DNA from: Syntrophomonadaceae bacterium
GTDB lineage: Bacteria > Bacillota > Dethiobacteria > PWVN01
Direction: 5' to 3'
DNA length: 7,310 bases
Assembly (NCBI GenBank): GCA_003561835.1
Contig: PWVN01000053.1
Location: 1 to 7,310 of the forward strand
This document shows positions 1-6,979 of the stretch, piece after piece. Each line of letters opens with the position of its first letter. Within the stretch, counting starts at the first letter, position 1. The position numbers were made by a program, and so were the translations under genes. Under the pieces are notes generated by a model. It was given only the letters and a program-made list of their open reading frames with translations, made no database searches and had not been told where the DNA came from.

Positions 1-86
1 GGAATTTAATTTATTTATTGTAAAAGTGCCTATCTTCACGCAATACTCTATTGTTGTAGATATCTCTACCTACACAGTTTGAATTT

Positions 87-184
87 TTGTGGTAACGCTA
101 CCAGGTTGTCTATAAACTGCTAATTTTTTCTTAATAATTCTGTATAATAAGAAATGCTTGACGTGGTGTGCGAGTATTTATCAA
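87..184 (+). promoter_or_regulatory. Candidate promoter region for the large surface-protein gene
   Basis: The best single element is a perfect TATAAT at 143-148, 60 bp before the start codon, with no good -35 at standard spacing. Two other pairings are possible: TTGTGG (87-92) with TATAAA (111-116), 18 bp apart; and TTGACG (158-163) with TATCAA (179-184), 15 bp apart. AT-rich DNA yields such hexamers by chance. I infer only that transcription of 208-6873 probably starts in this interval, since there is no room for another gene between it and the start codon. Confidence 0.3.
127..154. repeat. Small inverted repeat overlapping the TATAAT element
   Basis: The arms TTTCTTA (127-133) and TAAGAAA (148-154) are perfectly complementary, 7 bp each, with a 14-base spacer. 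The right arm shares its first base with the end of the TATAAT hexamer. It could be an operator-like site or an AT-rich coincidence. No T-tract follows, so it is not a plausible terminator. Confidence 0.25.
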
Positions 185-207
185 ACTGAACGCAAATAAC
201 GAAATAT

Positions 208-306
208 ATGGTAATGGGTGAAGTTATACATGTAAAAAAGATATGGTTCTTGTTTCTGATTGTGATCTGTGTTTTTTTGTTGGCTTTTCAGTATACTGCA
301 TGGGCC
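208..306 (+). other. Signal peptide of the large surface protein (residues 1-33)
   Basis: The n-region carries K10 and K11, followed by a hydrophobic core from about I12 to F27 and a polar c-region ending in A31-W32-A33. This matches the AxA rule for signal peptidase I, with Q34 as the predicted mature N-terminus. The one cysteine (C21) lies inside the core and is not in a lipobox, so this is not a lipoprotein signal. Confidence 0.88.
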
Positions 307-3300
307 CAGAGTGTTACTATTTCCGGTACGGTTTTTACATCTGATCGAGTGACAACTATTGACACCGAACCTCAACTCAACCTTGTGGTGGGCGGGAGTG
401 TGGTAGCAACAACCACTGCCGCGGGCGATGGTACCTATACCTTTCCCAGCGTCGCTTCCTCGGGAGCTGGTGAGCCATTTACGATCTATCTTACTAACAC
501 CACCGAAAGCGGTGCGTTGGTACTGCGTGACGATGGATCTGGCTCGATCGAGAGCGCCGATGTATTTGTTGATCATGTGGCGGTCGAGCATCGTGATGTG
601 GGCCCCATAACAAACAGCGATCTGGCTGGTTTTGATAGTACTGATGATAGCGCCGTACCGCTTACTCTCATTGGTGATACATTGAACATATCCACGGGGC
701 ATACCCTATTAGTAGTCGCAGGGAGCACCTTCGCTCCGAGTGATGCGGTCACGACGCCGCAGTTACATTTACAAGGCACCTACGAGGCTGGCAATACTGA
801 CCTTACTATTACTGATGGTGGTACACCGTTTACGTTAGAGTCGGGAGCTGATTTTGTAGCCGATACGTCCCGGGTGATATATACCGCTAGTGTCAACACT
901 GAAATGGCCGCTGTGGTCTATTATGACCTAGCGCTAGAACCTGTCTCCGGTAGCCCATCCTTCACCTTTGCTGCTGGCAGTTTACTGCCGGACATCTCCG
1001 ATCTCGTTATGCACCTCGATGCCTCGACTATCAATGGCCTGAGTAATAACGACCCGATCGATACGTGGACAGATATATCTGGCTCGGGGAATGATGTCAC
1101 GCAAGGGACCGCAACGCAGCAGCCGCTGTATACGACGAATATCAGCAACGGGTTACCCGCAGTTCGTTTCGATGGTGGTCAGTGGTTGCGCAACGATGTG
1201 ACGTATAATCAACCGGGCCAGATGTTCGTCGTCTACCGGCAAGACAATGCGACTAGCCAGACGAATAATGAGGTCTTGTTTGATGGACGAGCTGGTGAAG
1301 CGGCCGGCAACATCATCTTTATGGAACTTTGGGAAAGTGGCAGTACGTGGCGTATGTTCACTTCAGATAGCTTTTCGTTTCCTGACCCTGGTGCAGCAGC
1401 TGATGATTTTGGGATAATAAACGCACTGTACAATACGAGTAGTTCAGTAGTACGTTTCAATGGCACACAGCTCGATACAGGAGATGTGGGAAGTGGTCAA
1501 TTACGTGGTCTGACCTTAGGGGCCGACCGCAATGATGGACGTCCCTTAAACGGCTATATCGCCGAAGTGTTGTACTTTGATCGGGCTTTAACCAGCAGCG
1601 AGGAGGAGGAGATCGAAGATTATTTAGAAGCCAAGTGGCTGGGTGGGGTAGGTGGCGGTTCAGCTGTCATCGATAATGATCTGACCATTGGGACAGGTGG
1701 CGGCGACGCATCACTCGATTTATTCAATTCCGGCACGGCACTCTCGGTAGCAGGGTCGCTGACGATCGAGAGTGGACAGTCACTATCCGCCGCCTCTTCC
1801 AGTGCCTTACAGGTTGGGGGTGATCTTACCAACAGTGGTACCTTTGTGGCCAATGATGGTCTGGTCGATCTTACTGGCAGTAACCAGACCATAGGTGGTG
1901 ATACAACGTTTTACGACTTGAGTAAGAGCGTGAGCAGTAGCGATACCCTAATGTTTGCTGCTAACTCGACCACGGTCGTCGAGGGGACGTGGAGTAAGCA
2001 GGGTACGTCGGGTGCGTCGCTGTCCCTGCGCTCCAGCAACCCTGGCACGCAGTGGAATATAGACCCGCAAGGCACGCGCAATCTTGACCACCTTGATGTA
2101 CAAGACAGTAATAATCTCAACGCTACCGAGGTCGACGCGACGGGACCCAATTTTATAAACAGTGGCAACAATACGAACTGGACCTTCTCTGGCGGATCGA
2201 TTAGTGGTACCGTGACCGCCTCCGACCAAGCGACACCGTCGACTGCCGGCTCGGAAGTTCGCCTAGCAGTGGACGGTGAGTTGGTGGCAACGACAACCGC
2301 CAATGCTACGGATGGCAGCTTTACCTTAGCTGGGCTCGATTCCATCACGGCCGGTACCCCGATCACTATCTATCTCGACGGACAAAGTGAGACGGGGGCC
2401 ACGCTCACACGCCACCCAGGTAGCCCAGAGGTGACCGACGTGGTTCTTGCCAGTGGTCTGCTCCTGGTCGCACCGGGCGATGGGGGAGCAGTGAGCAATA
2501 CGCAGGCCGGTCATTTTACCGATGCCGATGATAGCGCAGTGCCACTGAGTATCTCAGGCGGTGCACTTACAGTTACCTCGGGCTTAACTCTATTTGTCGC
2601 TGACGGAGCGACGTACGAGCCGCAGGGTGATACGACCAGTCCGGCCATCCAAGTAGCGGGGACGGTGCTGGGTGGTAGCGGTACGTTGACGCTCACGAAC
2701 TCTGATACGCCATTCTTTATCGGCAGTAGTGGTACCTTTGACCCGGAGACGTCTACCGTTTCCTATACGGGGACAGCTAATACGAGCATTTTTCCGACCA
2801 CCTATCACAATTTAGAGACCAGCCCCGCATCGGGGAATCCTACCTACGTATTTCGCGAAGGAGCGGTCTTGCCGATCCGGAGCAATCTGGTCTTGCATCT
2901 GGATGCCACAACCATTACTGGCTTGAGTGATGGCGATCCGGTCTCTCAATGGGACGATATCTCGGGTAACGACAACCACGCTGAGACTTGGTCTGGTGTA
3001 CCTAATCCGATCTATCGTACCAACCGCTTAAATGGGCAGCCAGTCTTGGAGTATACCGCCAACGAACGTCTTCTCGTACCGCACGACTCAAGCTTGTCAA
3101 CTGGTGATGTGTTTACTATTTTTGCCGTGGTAGACCTCCGAGAAACGACAAGTGGCAACAATAATATCCGCACTATCGTTAGTAAGGAAAATGATTTTAA
3201 CAACCGTAATTATTGGTTGGTCCACTGGGATGGTGAATGGCGAGGGCGCGTTAGTGATAGTGGTACCGCACGAACAGTGGCGAGTGATAATCAGTCGCAG

Positions 3301-6300
3301 ACAGAGCCGGTGTTTATTTCTTATCAGGCTAACGGGACTGATCTACGGATGTGGGTCAATAATGAGCTGCAGTCGACTATTACCCCATACGGATCGATCG
3401 ATAACCAAAATTCTCCACTCGGCATCGGTCGGCAAGCGGATGACCAGCGCAGTTGGGACGGTGATATCTCGGAGATATTGATCTTCGACACTGATCTGAC
3501 GGCAACTGAGCGTGAGGCAGTCGAGGATTACTTGAATTTAAAATGGTTTGGTCTTGGTTCGGAGGGCTCGGCCGAGGTCGAGGTAACGGGCGACCTCAGA
3601 CTACGCGACGGTGGAGGGCAAGCAACGCTTGACCTGTTTGCCGAGAATGACGAGCTGTCCGTAATAGGCGACCTAGAGATTGAAGCCGATCAAACCCTTT
3701 CCGCTGCCTCTTCCACGCCTCTCACCGTCGGTGGTAGCTGGAGTAACGAGGGGTCATTTGATGCCAACCAAGGGACAGTACTTTTTACCGGAACAAACCA
3801 AAGTATTGCCGGTAATACAGTCTTTTATAATTTCGAAAAAACTAGTTCCACAACCGATACCTTCACATTCACAGCCGGCTCGGGAACAGCGGTGATCAAT
3901 GCGTGGACCATGCAAGGAGCCGAGAACGAACCGTTGCTGCTGCGCTCGTCCGCCCCGGGTACCCAGTGGCAGATCAATCCGCAAGGGGTGCGAGATCTGG
4001 CGTGGCTGGACGTAGAGGACTCACTAAATGTAAATAGTGGTGCGATCGATGCACTTGACGAAGGTTTTGTTGATTCAGGTAATAATGTGAACTGGTTGTT
4101 TGAGATATTTACTGACTATTTTACCCAGCGTGGCACGGCGACACTTACCGGAAGTAGTACTACACTCTTACCTGGAACTGACTATGCTGTGCCAGAGAAT
4201 TCGAATACTGCGTTTGTGCGTATCACTAACACAAGCATGACCGGAGCGGGAGCGACCAGTGATGGCGGTGCTCAGACCCCCGAGAATGTGACGGTCGCAA
4301 TAACTGATGCCAGCGACCTGCAAAGCGGTATTACGCTAGAGCGATTTGGTGACGATCGTGATACGTTAGTTGACTGGGAGATCATCGAATATCGGGGAGT
4401 ATCTGGAGGAGATAATGAGATGATCATCCACGCGCAGGAGGTAGCTACCTTTTCTGGTACAGACGCGACTGCGCAAGGCGGTACGATCTCGGGTGTGTCA
4501 GATGATGATTCAGTAGTGGTGTTTATTACCGGTTACCGCAATCCTGCCAGTAGTACCGATACCTACAACAGTGCTTTGGCAACCGCTGATTGGGACGCCG
4601 GCGCGGGACGCCCGGTCTTTACTCGTGAGGCTTCATCCGTATCTGGAGTCGAAGTTAGTTATGCGGTGGTAGAGTTTACCGGTAGTAATTGGAAAATACA
4701 ACGAATAGAGCATCAGTATACTGATGGCGGAGAAGTAGAAACATCGTCCATTGATGCTGTGAATAGCCTCTCGCGTACGTTTATGGAGACGCAAAAGCGC
4801 CTCGGGAGCAGTCAGACTGCTGTCAACGAGTACGGTCATGAGGTCTGGCTCTCCAGCATCGGAGCCGTATCGTTTCAGATAGATGATGATGTGAGTGACG
4901 CGAGTGAGCATACGAGCGTGGTATGGGTTATTGAAAACACACAAACTGGTGATGGTGCGATGCAAGTGTATCGGTCAAATGGAACACTCGCTGATGCTGG
5001 TATTGTGCAACCACAGGTACTCGATGTGAATATTGGTGATACGGTATTGCCATCAGCCAGTTCATTGTTCGTAAATGCCAGATCTACTGGTATCAATCTC
5101 AATTTTCCACGTCCAATCATTGGTGCCCGATTGACCAACGATAGTGAATATAGGGTGTGGAATAGCGATGGCGGTGGTACACAGACGTTCCGTACTGAGG
5201 TCATCGAGTGGCCAACAGCTCAAACAACCTTCGCTCAAAATACCTACCGTTTTTATGTCGATGACGACACGCTTACACCCAGTGACCCATGGCCACCAGG
5301 TGCTCAAGATCTCGGTGAAAATATGTCAATTACTGACAACGATGAGCCGCTCGGGCTCGGTGAACAAGTGCGAGTACGTATGAGTTTGCGGGTCAGCGAG
5401 GCGACACTCCCGCCAGAGACACAGCAGTTCAAGCTACAGTACGGCGAGCGCAGTACTATCTGTGAGAATGTGAATTTCTGGAATGACCTTGGTGATCCAG
5501 GCAGTGGAGCAGATTGGCGTGGCGGAGCTTCGTCGGTTACTTCTGGTACACCACTGTCTAGTGATCCGCCAGACAGTGGCGATCTCCTGCTTTCTGCTTC
5601 GGATCGAGCTGGTACATACCAAGAGCAAAATCCCACTCCTGAGAACCCATACGCGGTACAAGTTGGTGAGTCACTCGAGTTTGATTGGCACATTGAACAT
5701 AATGGTGCGGCACCAGAAACAGACTATTGTTTTCGGTTGGTTGTGTCCGATGGTACCACGTTAGATGATTATGAGGTGTATCCGACCGTACGCACAGCAG
5801 CGTTTCGGCCACAGGTCCTTTCATGGCGTTGGTACGACGACATCAACACTCTGACTCCCTCTGATCCGCTCGCCGGAGAACAAGTAACTCCTACTGAGAT
5901 AGCTAACCAAGATACTCTTAGTCTCCGCGTTGCCTTAGGAGAGCTCGATGGTGCTATAGGTGAAAACGTGAAGTTTGCTATCGAGTATTCGGAGTATAGT
6001 GATTTCCAAGATGGTGGCACCTTACTGACGAGTATCTCTGACTGTACGGAAAATTCACTATGGTGCTATGCCGATGGTGCTGGTACTGACAATGATCTTA
6101 TAGATGAAGCTGTGCTGAGTGTGACAGATACTTGTAGTGGTGGGAGCGGGCAAGGGTGTGGTACATACAACACTGTAGCAACGACCTCTAGTTCGTTTAC
6201 ACACGAACCATACAGCACAGTTGAGTATGAGTTTACTTTGCGTCAGGCTGGTGCTCGCGCGAACGCAGTGTATTATTTCCGTATGTACGACGTGACAAAT

Positions 6301-6873
6301 GATCGACCGGTGACAGCCAGTACTAGTAATCCAAGCGTTAATATTGAAGGGGCTCAGCTCATCTTTACAGTTGAAAGTGTTTCTGAAAATACTACGATTG
6401 CTAACATCACAACTGACTACGAGACCACTGCACATACTGTAATGTTTACATCACTACCGCTGGATGAGTCAGTATTTGCTGCACAAAAATTGATAATTGA
6501 TACTAACGCTACTGATGGATATCAGGTACTAATGTTTTCTGATCAGCAGTTAACAAACACCTATGGCGATATTATTCCACCGATCTCAGGGACGAATCAA
6601 ACGCCTAGTAGTTGGTCTAGTGGATGTGATACTAGCAACCAGACAGGATGTTTTGGTTACCATACTACAGACGCGACTCTGCAAGGAGGGTCTACTCGTT
6701 TTTCTGCGTTTGATACATATGCATCACTTAGTTCGGTACCATCAGAAGTTATGTACAGTGCTGTACCGAGTAATGATGTACAACATATAATCTACCGTTT
6801 GGAGGTTGGCATTAACCAACCAGCGGGGAACTACGATACTGACATAAGCTTCTTAGCAATTCCTCGATTTTAG
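208..6873 (+). CDS. Giant secreted multidomain LamG surface protein
   Basis: This 2,221-residue frame dominates the window. Residues 1-33 form a signal peptide (KK, hydrophobic core, AWA cleavage motif), so the protein is exported. The mature chain has two ~630-residue tandem modules (36-661, 663-1298), each with a LamG/concanavalin-A-like domain (262-478, 889-1114), then an unnamed central domain (about 1300-1671), two related modules (1679-1862, 1872-2046) and a beta-rich C-terminal domain (2049-2221). LamG domains usually bind carbohydrate or protein ligands, so a role in adhesion or surface display is inferred; no catalytic motif is visible. There is no LPXTG motif or C-terminal membrane helix, so anchoring would need a partner. 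The mature chain has only 11 lysines and eight cysteines, all after residue 1750. ATG 208 is taken as the start; ATG 214 in the same frame is an equal alternative, and neither has a Shine-Dalgarno sequence. The gene ends in TAG 19 bp before the next gene, suggesting co-transcription. The fold and export are well supported; the biological role is not. Confidence 0.93.
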   Translation: MVMGEVIHVKKIWFLFLIVICVFLLAFQYTAWAQSVTISGTVFTSDRVTTIDTEPQLNLVVGGSVVATTTAAGDGTYTFPSVASSGAGEPFTIYLTNTTESGALVLRDDGSGSIESADVFVDHVAVEHRDVGPITNSDLAGFDSTDDSAVPLTLIGDTLNISTGHTLLVVAGSTFAPSDAVTTPQLHLQGTYEAGNTDLTITDGGTPFTLESGADFVADTSRVIYTASVNTEMAAVVYYDLALEPVSGSPSFTFAAGSLLPDISDLVMHLDASTINGLSNNDPIDTWTDISGSGNDVTQGTATQQPLYTTNISNGLPAVRFDGGQWLRNDVTYNQPGQMFVVYRQDNATSQTNNEVLFDGRAGEAAGNIIFMELWESGSTWRMFTSDSFSFPDPGAAADDFGIINALYNTSSSVVRFNGTQLDTGDVGSGQLRGLTLGADRNDGRPLNGYIAEVLYFDRALTSSEEEEIEDYLEAKWLGGVGGGSAVIDNDLTIGTGGGDASLDLFNSGTALSVAGSLTIESGQSLSAASSSALQVGGDLTNSGTFVANDGLVDLTGSNQTIGGDTTFYDLSKSVSSSDTLMFAANSTTVVEGTWSKQGTSGASLSLRSSNPGTQWNIDPQGTRNLDHLDVQDSNNLNATEVDATGPNFINSGNNTNWTFSGGSISGTVTASDQATPSTAGSEVRLAVDGELVATTTANATDGSFTLAGLDSITAGTPITIYLDGQSETGATLTRHPGSPEVTDVVLASGLLLVAPGDGGAVSNTQAGHFTDADDSAVPLSISGGALTVTSGLTLFVADGATYEPQGDTTSPAIQVAGTVLGGSGTLTLTNSDTPFFIGSSGTFDPETSTVSYTGTANTSIFPTTYHNLETSPASGNPTYVFREGAVLPIRSNLVLHLDATTITGLSDGDPVSQWDDISGNDNHAETWSGVPNPIYRTNRLNGQPVLEYTANERLLVPHDSSLSTGDVFTIFAVVDLRETTSGNNNIRTIVSKENDFNNRNYWLVHWDGEWRGRVSDSGTARTVASDNQSQTEPVFISYQANGTDLRMWVNNELQSTITPYGSIDNQNSPLGIGRQADDQRSWDGDISEILIFDTDLTATEREAVEDYLNLKWFGLGSEGSAEVEVTGDLRLRDGGGQATLDLFAENDELSVIGDLEIEADQTLSAASSTPLTVGGSWSNEGSFDANQGTVLFTGTNQSIAGNTVFYNFEKTSSTTDTFTFTAGSGTAVINAWTMQGAENEPLLLRSSAPGTQWQINPQGVRDLAWLDVEDSLNVNSGAIDALDEGFVDSGNNVNWLFEIFTDYFTQRGTATLTGSSTTLLPGTDYAVPENSNTAFVRITNTSMTGAGATSDGGAQTPENVTVAITDASDLQSGITLERFGDDRDTLVDWEIIEYRGVSGGDNEMIIHAQEVATFSGTDATAQGGTISGVSDDDSVVVFITGYRNPASSTDTYNSALATADWDAGAGRPVFTREASSVSGVEVSYAVVEFTGSNWKIQRIEHQYTDGGEVETSSIDAVNSLSRTFMETQKRLGSSQTAVNEYGHEVWLSSIGAVSFQIDDDVSDASEHTSVVWVIENTQTGDGAMQVYRSNGTLADAGIVQPQVLDVNIGDTVLPSASSLFVNARSTGINLNFPRPIIGARLTNDSEYRVWNSDGGGTQTFRTEVIEWPTAQTTFAQNTYRFYVDDDTLTPSDPWPPGAQDLGENMSITDNDEPLGLGEQVRVRMSLRVSEATLPPETQQFKLQYGERSTICENVNFWNDLGDPGSGADWRGGASSVTSGTPLSSDPPDSGDLLLSASDRAGTYQEQNPTPENPYAVQVGESLEFDWHIEHNGAAPETDYCFRLVVSDGTTLDDYEVYPTVRTAAFRPQVLSWRWYDDINTLTPSDPLAGEQVTPTEIANQDTLSLRVALGELDGAIGENVKFAIEYSEYSDFQDGGTLLTSISDCTENSLWCYADGAGTDNDLIDEAVLSVTDTCSGGSGQGCGTYNTVATTSSSFTHEPYSTVEYEFTLRQAGARANAVYYFRMYDVTNDRPVTASTSNPSVNIEGAQLIFTVESVSENTTIANITTDYETTAHTVMFTSLPLDESVFAAQKLIIDTNATDGYQVLMFSDQQLTNTYGDIIPPISGTNQTPSSWSSGCDTSNQTGCFGYHTTDATLQGGSTRFSAFDTYASLSSVPSEVMYSAVPSNDVQHIIYRLEVGINQPAGNYDTDISFLAIPRF
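313..2190 (+). repeat. Protein tandem module 1 (residues 36-661)
   Basis: This is the first of two homologous modules. It starts with a segment like carboxypeptidase-regulatory/Ig-like repeats (VTISGTVF, then VVATTTAAGDGTYTF), goes through a DDSAVPLTL segment and a YYDLALEP strand segment, then a LamG domain, then Ser/Thr/Gly-rich repeat sequence (SGTFVANDG, LTGSNQTIGG, LRSSNPGTQW) and ends with SGNNTNWTF. Each landmark recurs in order in module 2, offset by 627 residues at the start and 638 at the end. The pattern of short strands and turns suggests beta-solenoid or stacked beta-sandwich folds; that is inferred. Confidence 0.85.
991..1641 (+). other. LamG/concanavalin-A-like domain 1 (residues 262-478)
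   Basis: It begins with DLVMHLDAS, followed by WTDISGSGNDV, a PAVRFDGGQWL strand and a MFVVYRQDN strand. It ends with the typical closing segment YIAEVLYFDRALTSSEEEEI and the DYLEAKW helix. This order is characteristic of the bacterial Laminin_G_3 jelly-roll family, whose members commonly bind glycans. No enzymatic residues are apparent. The domain interrupts the surrounding repeat sequence. Confidence 0.85.
2194..4101 (+). repeat. Protein tandem module 2 (residues 663-1298)
   Basis: This second copy repeats the order of module 1: SISGTVTASD, VATTTANATDGSFTL, DDSAVPLSI, a LamG domain, LTVGGSWSNEGSFDANQG, FTGTNQSIAG, LRSSAPGTQW and SGNNVNWLF. Between residues 607-638 and 1245-1276 I count 22 identities in 32 positions. 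Overall the copies are clearly diverged, and I saw only short runs of identical DNA, so the duplication is old or each copy was acquired already diverged. Module 2 is about 10 residues longer, mostly within the LamG domain. Confidence 0.85.
2872..3549 (+). other. LamG/concanavalin-A-like domain 2 (residues 889-1114)
   Basis: It opens with NLVLHLDATTI and WDDISGNDNHAETW, and contains the strands VFTIFAVVDLR and YWLVHWDGEWRGRV and the typical hairpin DLRMWVNNELQ. It closes with ISEILIFDTDLTATEREAVE and DYLNLKW. It is the counterpart of the first LamG domain and about 8 residues longer over the aligned span. A carbohydrate- or protein-binding role is inferred from the family. Confidence 0.87.
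4105..5220 (+). other. Central domain of unknown family (about residues 1300-1671)
   Basis: This segment is unrelated to the repeats on either side. Distinctive stretches are AFVRITNTSMTGAG, LVDWEIIEYRG, SVVVFITGYRN, SYAVVEFTGSNWKIQRIEHQ, GHEVWLSSIGAVSFQID, VVWVIENTQTG and a closing RLTNDSEYRVW / VIEWPTA. They alternate hydrophobic and polar residues as expected of beta strands, and the aromatic-rich motifs suggest a conserved family. I cannot name a Pfam domain for it. It may hold more than one fold, with a boundary near residue 1595. Confidence 0.55.
5242..5793 (+). repeat. C-proximal repeat module A (residues 1679-1862)
   Basis: The module begins YRFYVDDDTLTPSDPWP and continues with VRVRMSLRVSE, FKLQYGERSTIC and YCFRLVVSDGT, ending YPTVRT. 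The same outline (RWYDD, LTPSDP, SLRVAL, FAIEYSE, YFRMYDV) recurs in module B, so the two are related. C1752 and C1841 fall in neighbouring predicted strands and could form a disulfide after export. Similar YRxxxDDxxxxP modules occur, as I recall, in secreted proteins of candidate-phylum bacteria. Confidence 0.65.
5821..6345 (+). repeat. C-proximal repeat module B (residues 1872-2046)
   Basis: The module begins SWRWYDDINTLTPSDPLA and ends with YYFRMYDVTNDRP. It is related to module A but the cysteine arrangement differs: C1946/C1953 (CX6C) and C1976/C1984 (CX7C) are two local pairs, whereas module A has one long-range pair. The local pairs sit in loop-like sequence (DCTENSLWC; TCSGGSGQGC), as expected of disulfide-stapled loops on an exterior surface. 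Confidence 0.65.
6352..6870 (+). other. C-terminal beta-rich domain, possible surface-association domain (residues 2049-2221)
   Basis: This 173-residue domain carries LIIDTNATDGYQVLMFSDQ, a local CX7C pair (C2140, C2148), GYHTTDATL, and the closing segment QPAGNYDTDISFLAIPRF at the extreme C-terminus. From memory, closely similar C-termini (DLTVTTNATNGY..., PAGTYTNTLTYIATP) are common on exported Patescibacteria proteins. The order GYxV, then aGxY-x-T-x-I at the end, also parallels the Firmicutes WxL domain, but no WxL motif is present. A role in surface association is inferred from its terminal position and the lack of any other anchor. Confidence 0.5.
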
Positions 6874-6892
6874 CGTATTATATATTAATAAT
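6874..6892. other. 19-bp AT-rich gene junction without a Shine-Dalgarno sequence
   Basis: The gap between the TAG of the large gene and the next ATG is almost all A/T (cgtattatatattaataat). It has no purine-rich ribosome binding site and no room for a terminator, so the two genes are probably co-transcribed and translation of the second starts by an SD-independent route or by coupling. Confidence 0.6.
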
Positions 6893-6979
6893 ATGACAAA
6901 AGTAGTAAATTGTATAAAGACGTATGTAGTTGTTTTTTGTTTCCTTCTATTTTTATTAGTGCCCGTTGGGGTATTTGCG
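6893..6979 (+). other. Signal peptide of the DUF916-like protein (residues 1-29)
   Basis: K3 and K9 give a basic n-region, followed by a hydrophobic core from about V12 to V23 and the V27-F28-A29 cleavage motif before S30. Cysteines C7 and C16 are not in a lipobox, so export by signal peptidase I is expected. Confidence 0.85.

Larger units (their letters stand above)
1..207. other. AT-rich upstream intergenic region
   Basis: This stretch is strongly AT-rich (16 G/C in bases 121-180). It precedes the large surface-protein gene and contains candidate promoter elements and a small inverted repeat, listed separately. One + strand frame is open from base 2 to a TGA at 80-82 (26 codons). It could be the tail of an upstream gene, but it is too short to support. 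A 5-bp hairpin (TGGTA / TACCA, 90-103) has no T-run after it on either strand, so I do not call it a terminator. Confidence 0.6.

Noticed and set aside
2..82. 26-codon open frame ending in TGA, possible tail of an upstream gene
   Set aside because: It is too short for any domain evidence, and an open run of this length is easily due to chance.
90..103. 5-bp hairpin TGGTA/TACCA as a terminator
   Set aside because: The stem is short and no T-run follows on either strand.
1911..2366. Minus-strand open frame of 151 codons
   Set aside because: It lies wholly inside the large surface-protein gene, and its translation is rich in Ser, Val, Leu and Pro with no recognisable domain. It looks like an antisense shadow of the Thr/Gly-rich coding strand, as do the other minus-strand frames, including those at 181-702 and 5304-5693.
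3152..3481. + strand open frame of 109 codons in another frame
   Set aside because: It overlaps the second LamG domain, which is clearly real, and its translation has no recognisable features.
6058..6435. Minus-strand open frame of 125 codons
   Set aside because: The + strand carries a convincing, continuous protein here with paired cysteines and repeat structure, and the antisense translation shows no domain or signal peptide.
6700..6870. Sortase signal or C-terminal membrane anchor in the large protein
   Set aside because: No LPXTG-like motif, hydrophobic segment or basic tail is present; the sequence ends in a beta-strand-like segment and F2221.
6352..6870. A true WxL domain
   Set aside because: No W-x-L motif is present in the domain; its only tryptophan is W2136 in SSWSSGC. 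Only the general outline is similar, so it is called WxL-like by analogy only.
208..6873. Alternative genetic code (TGA as glycine) or a frameshift
   Set aside because: The frame is continuous, glycine is encoded by ordinary GGN codons, and the domain order is intact in the same frame from start to stop.
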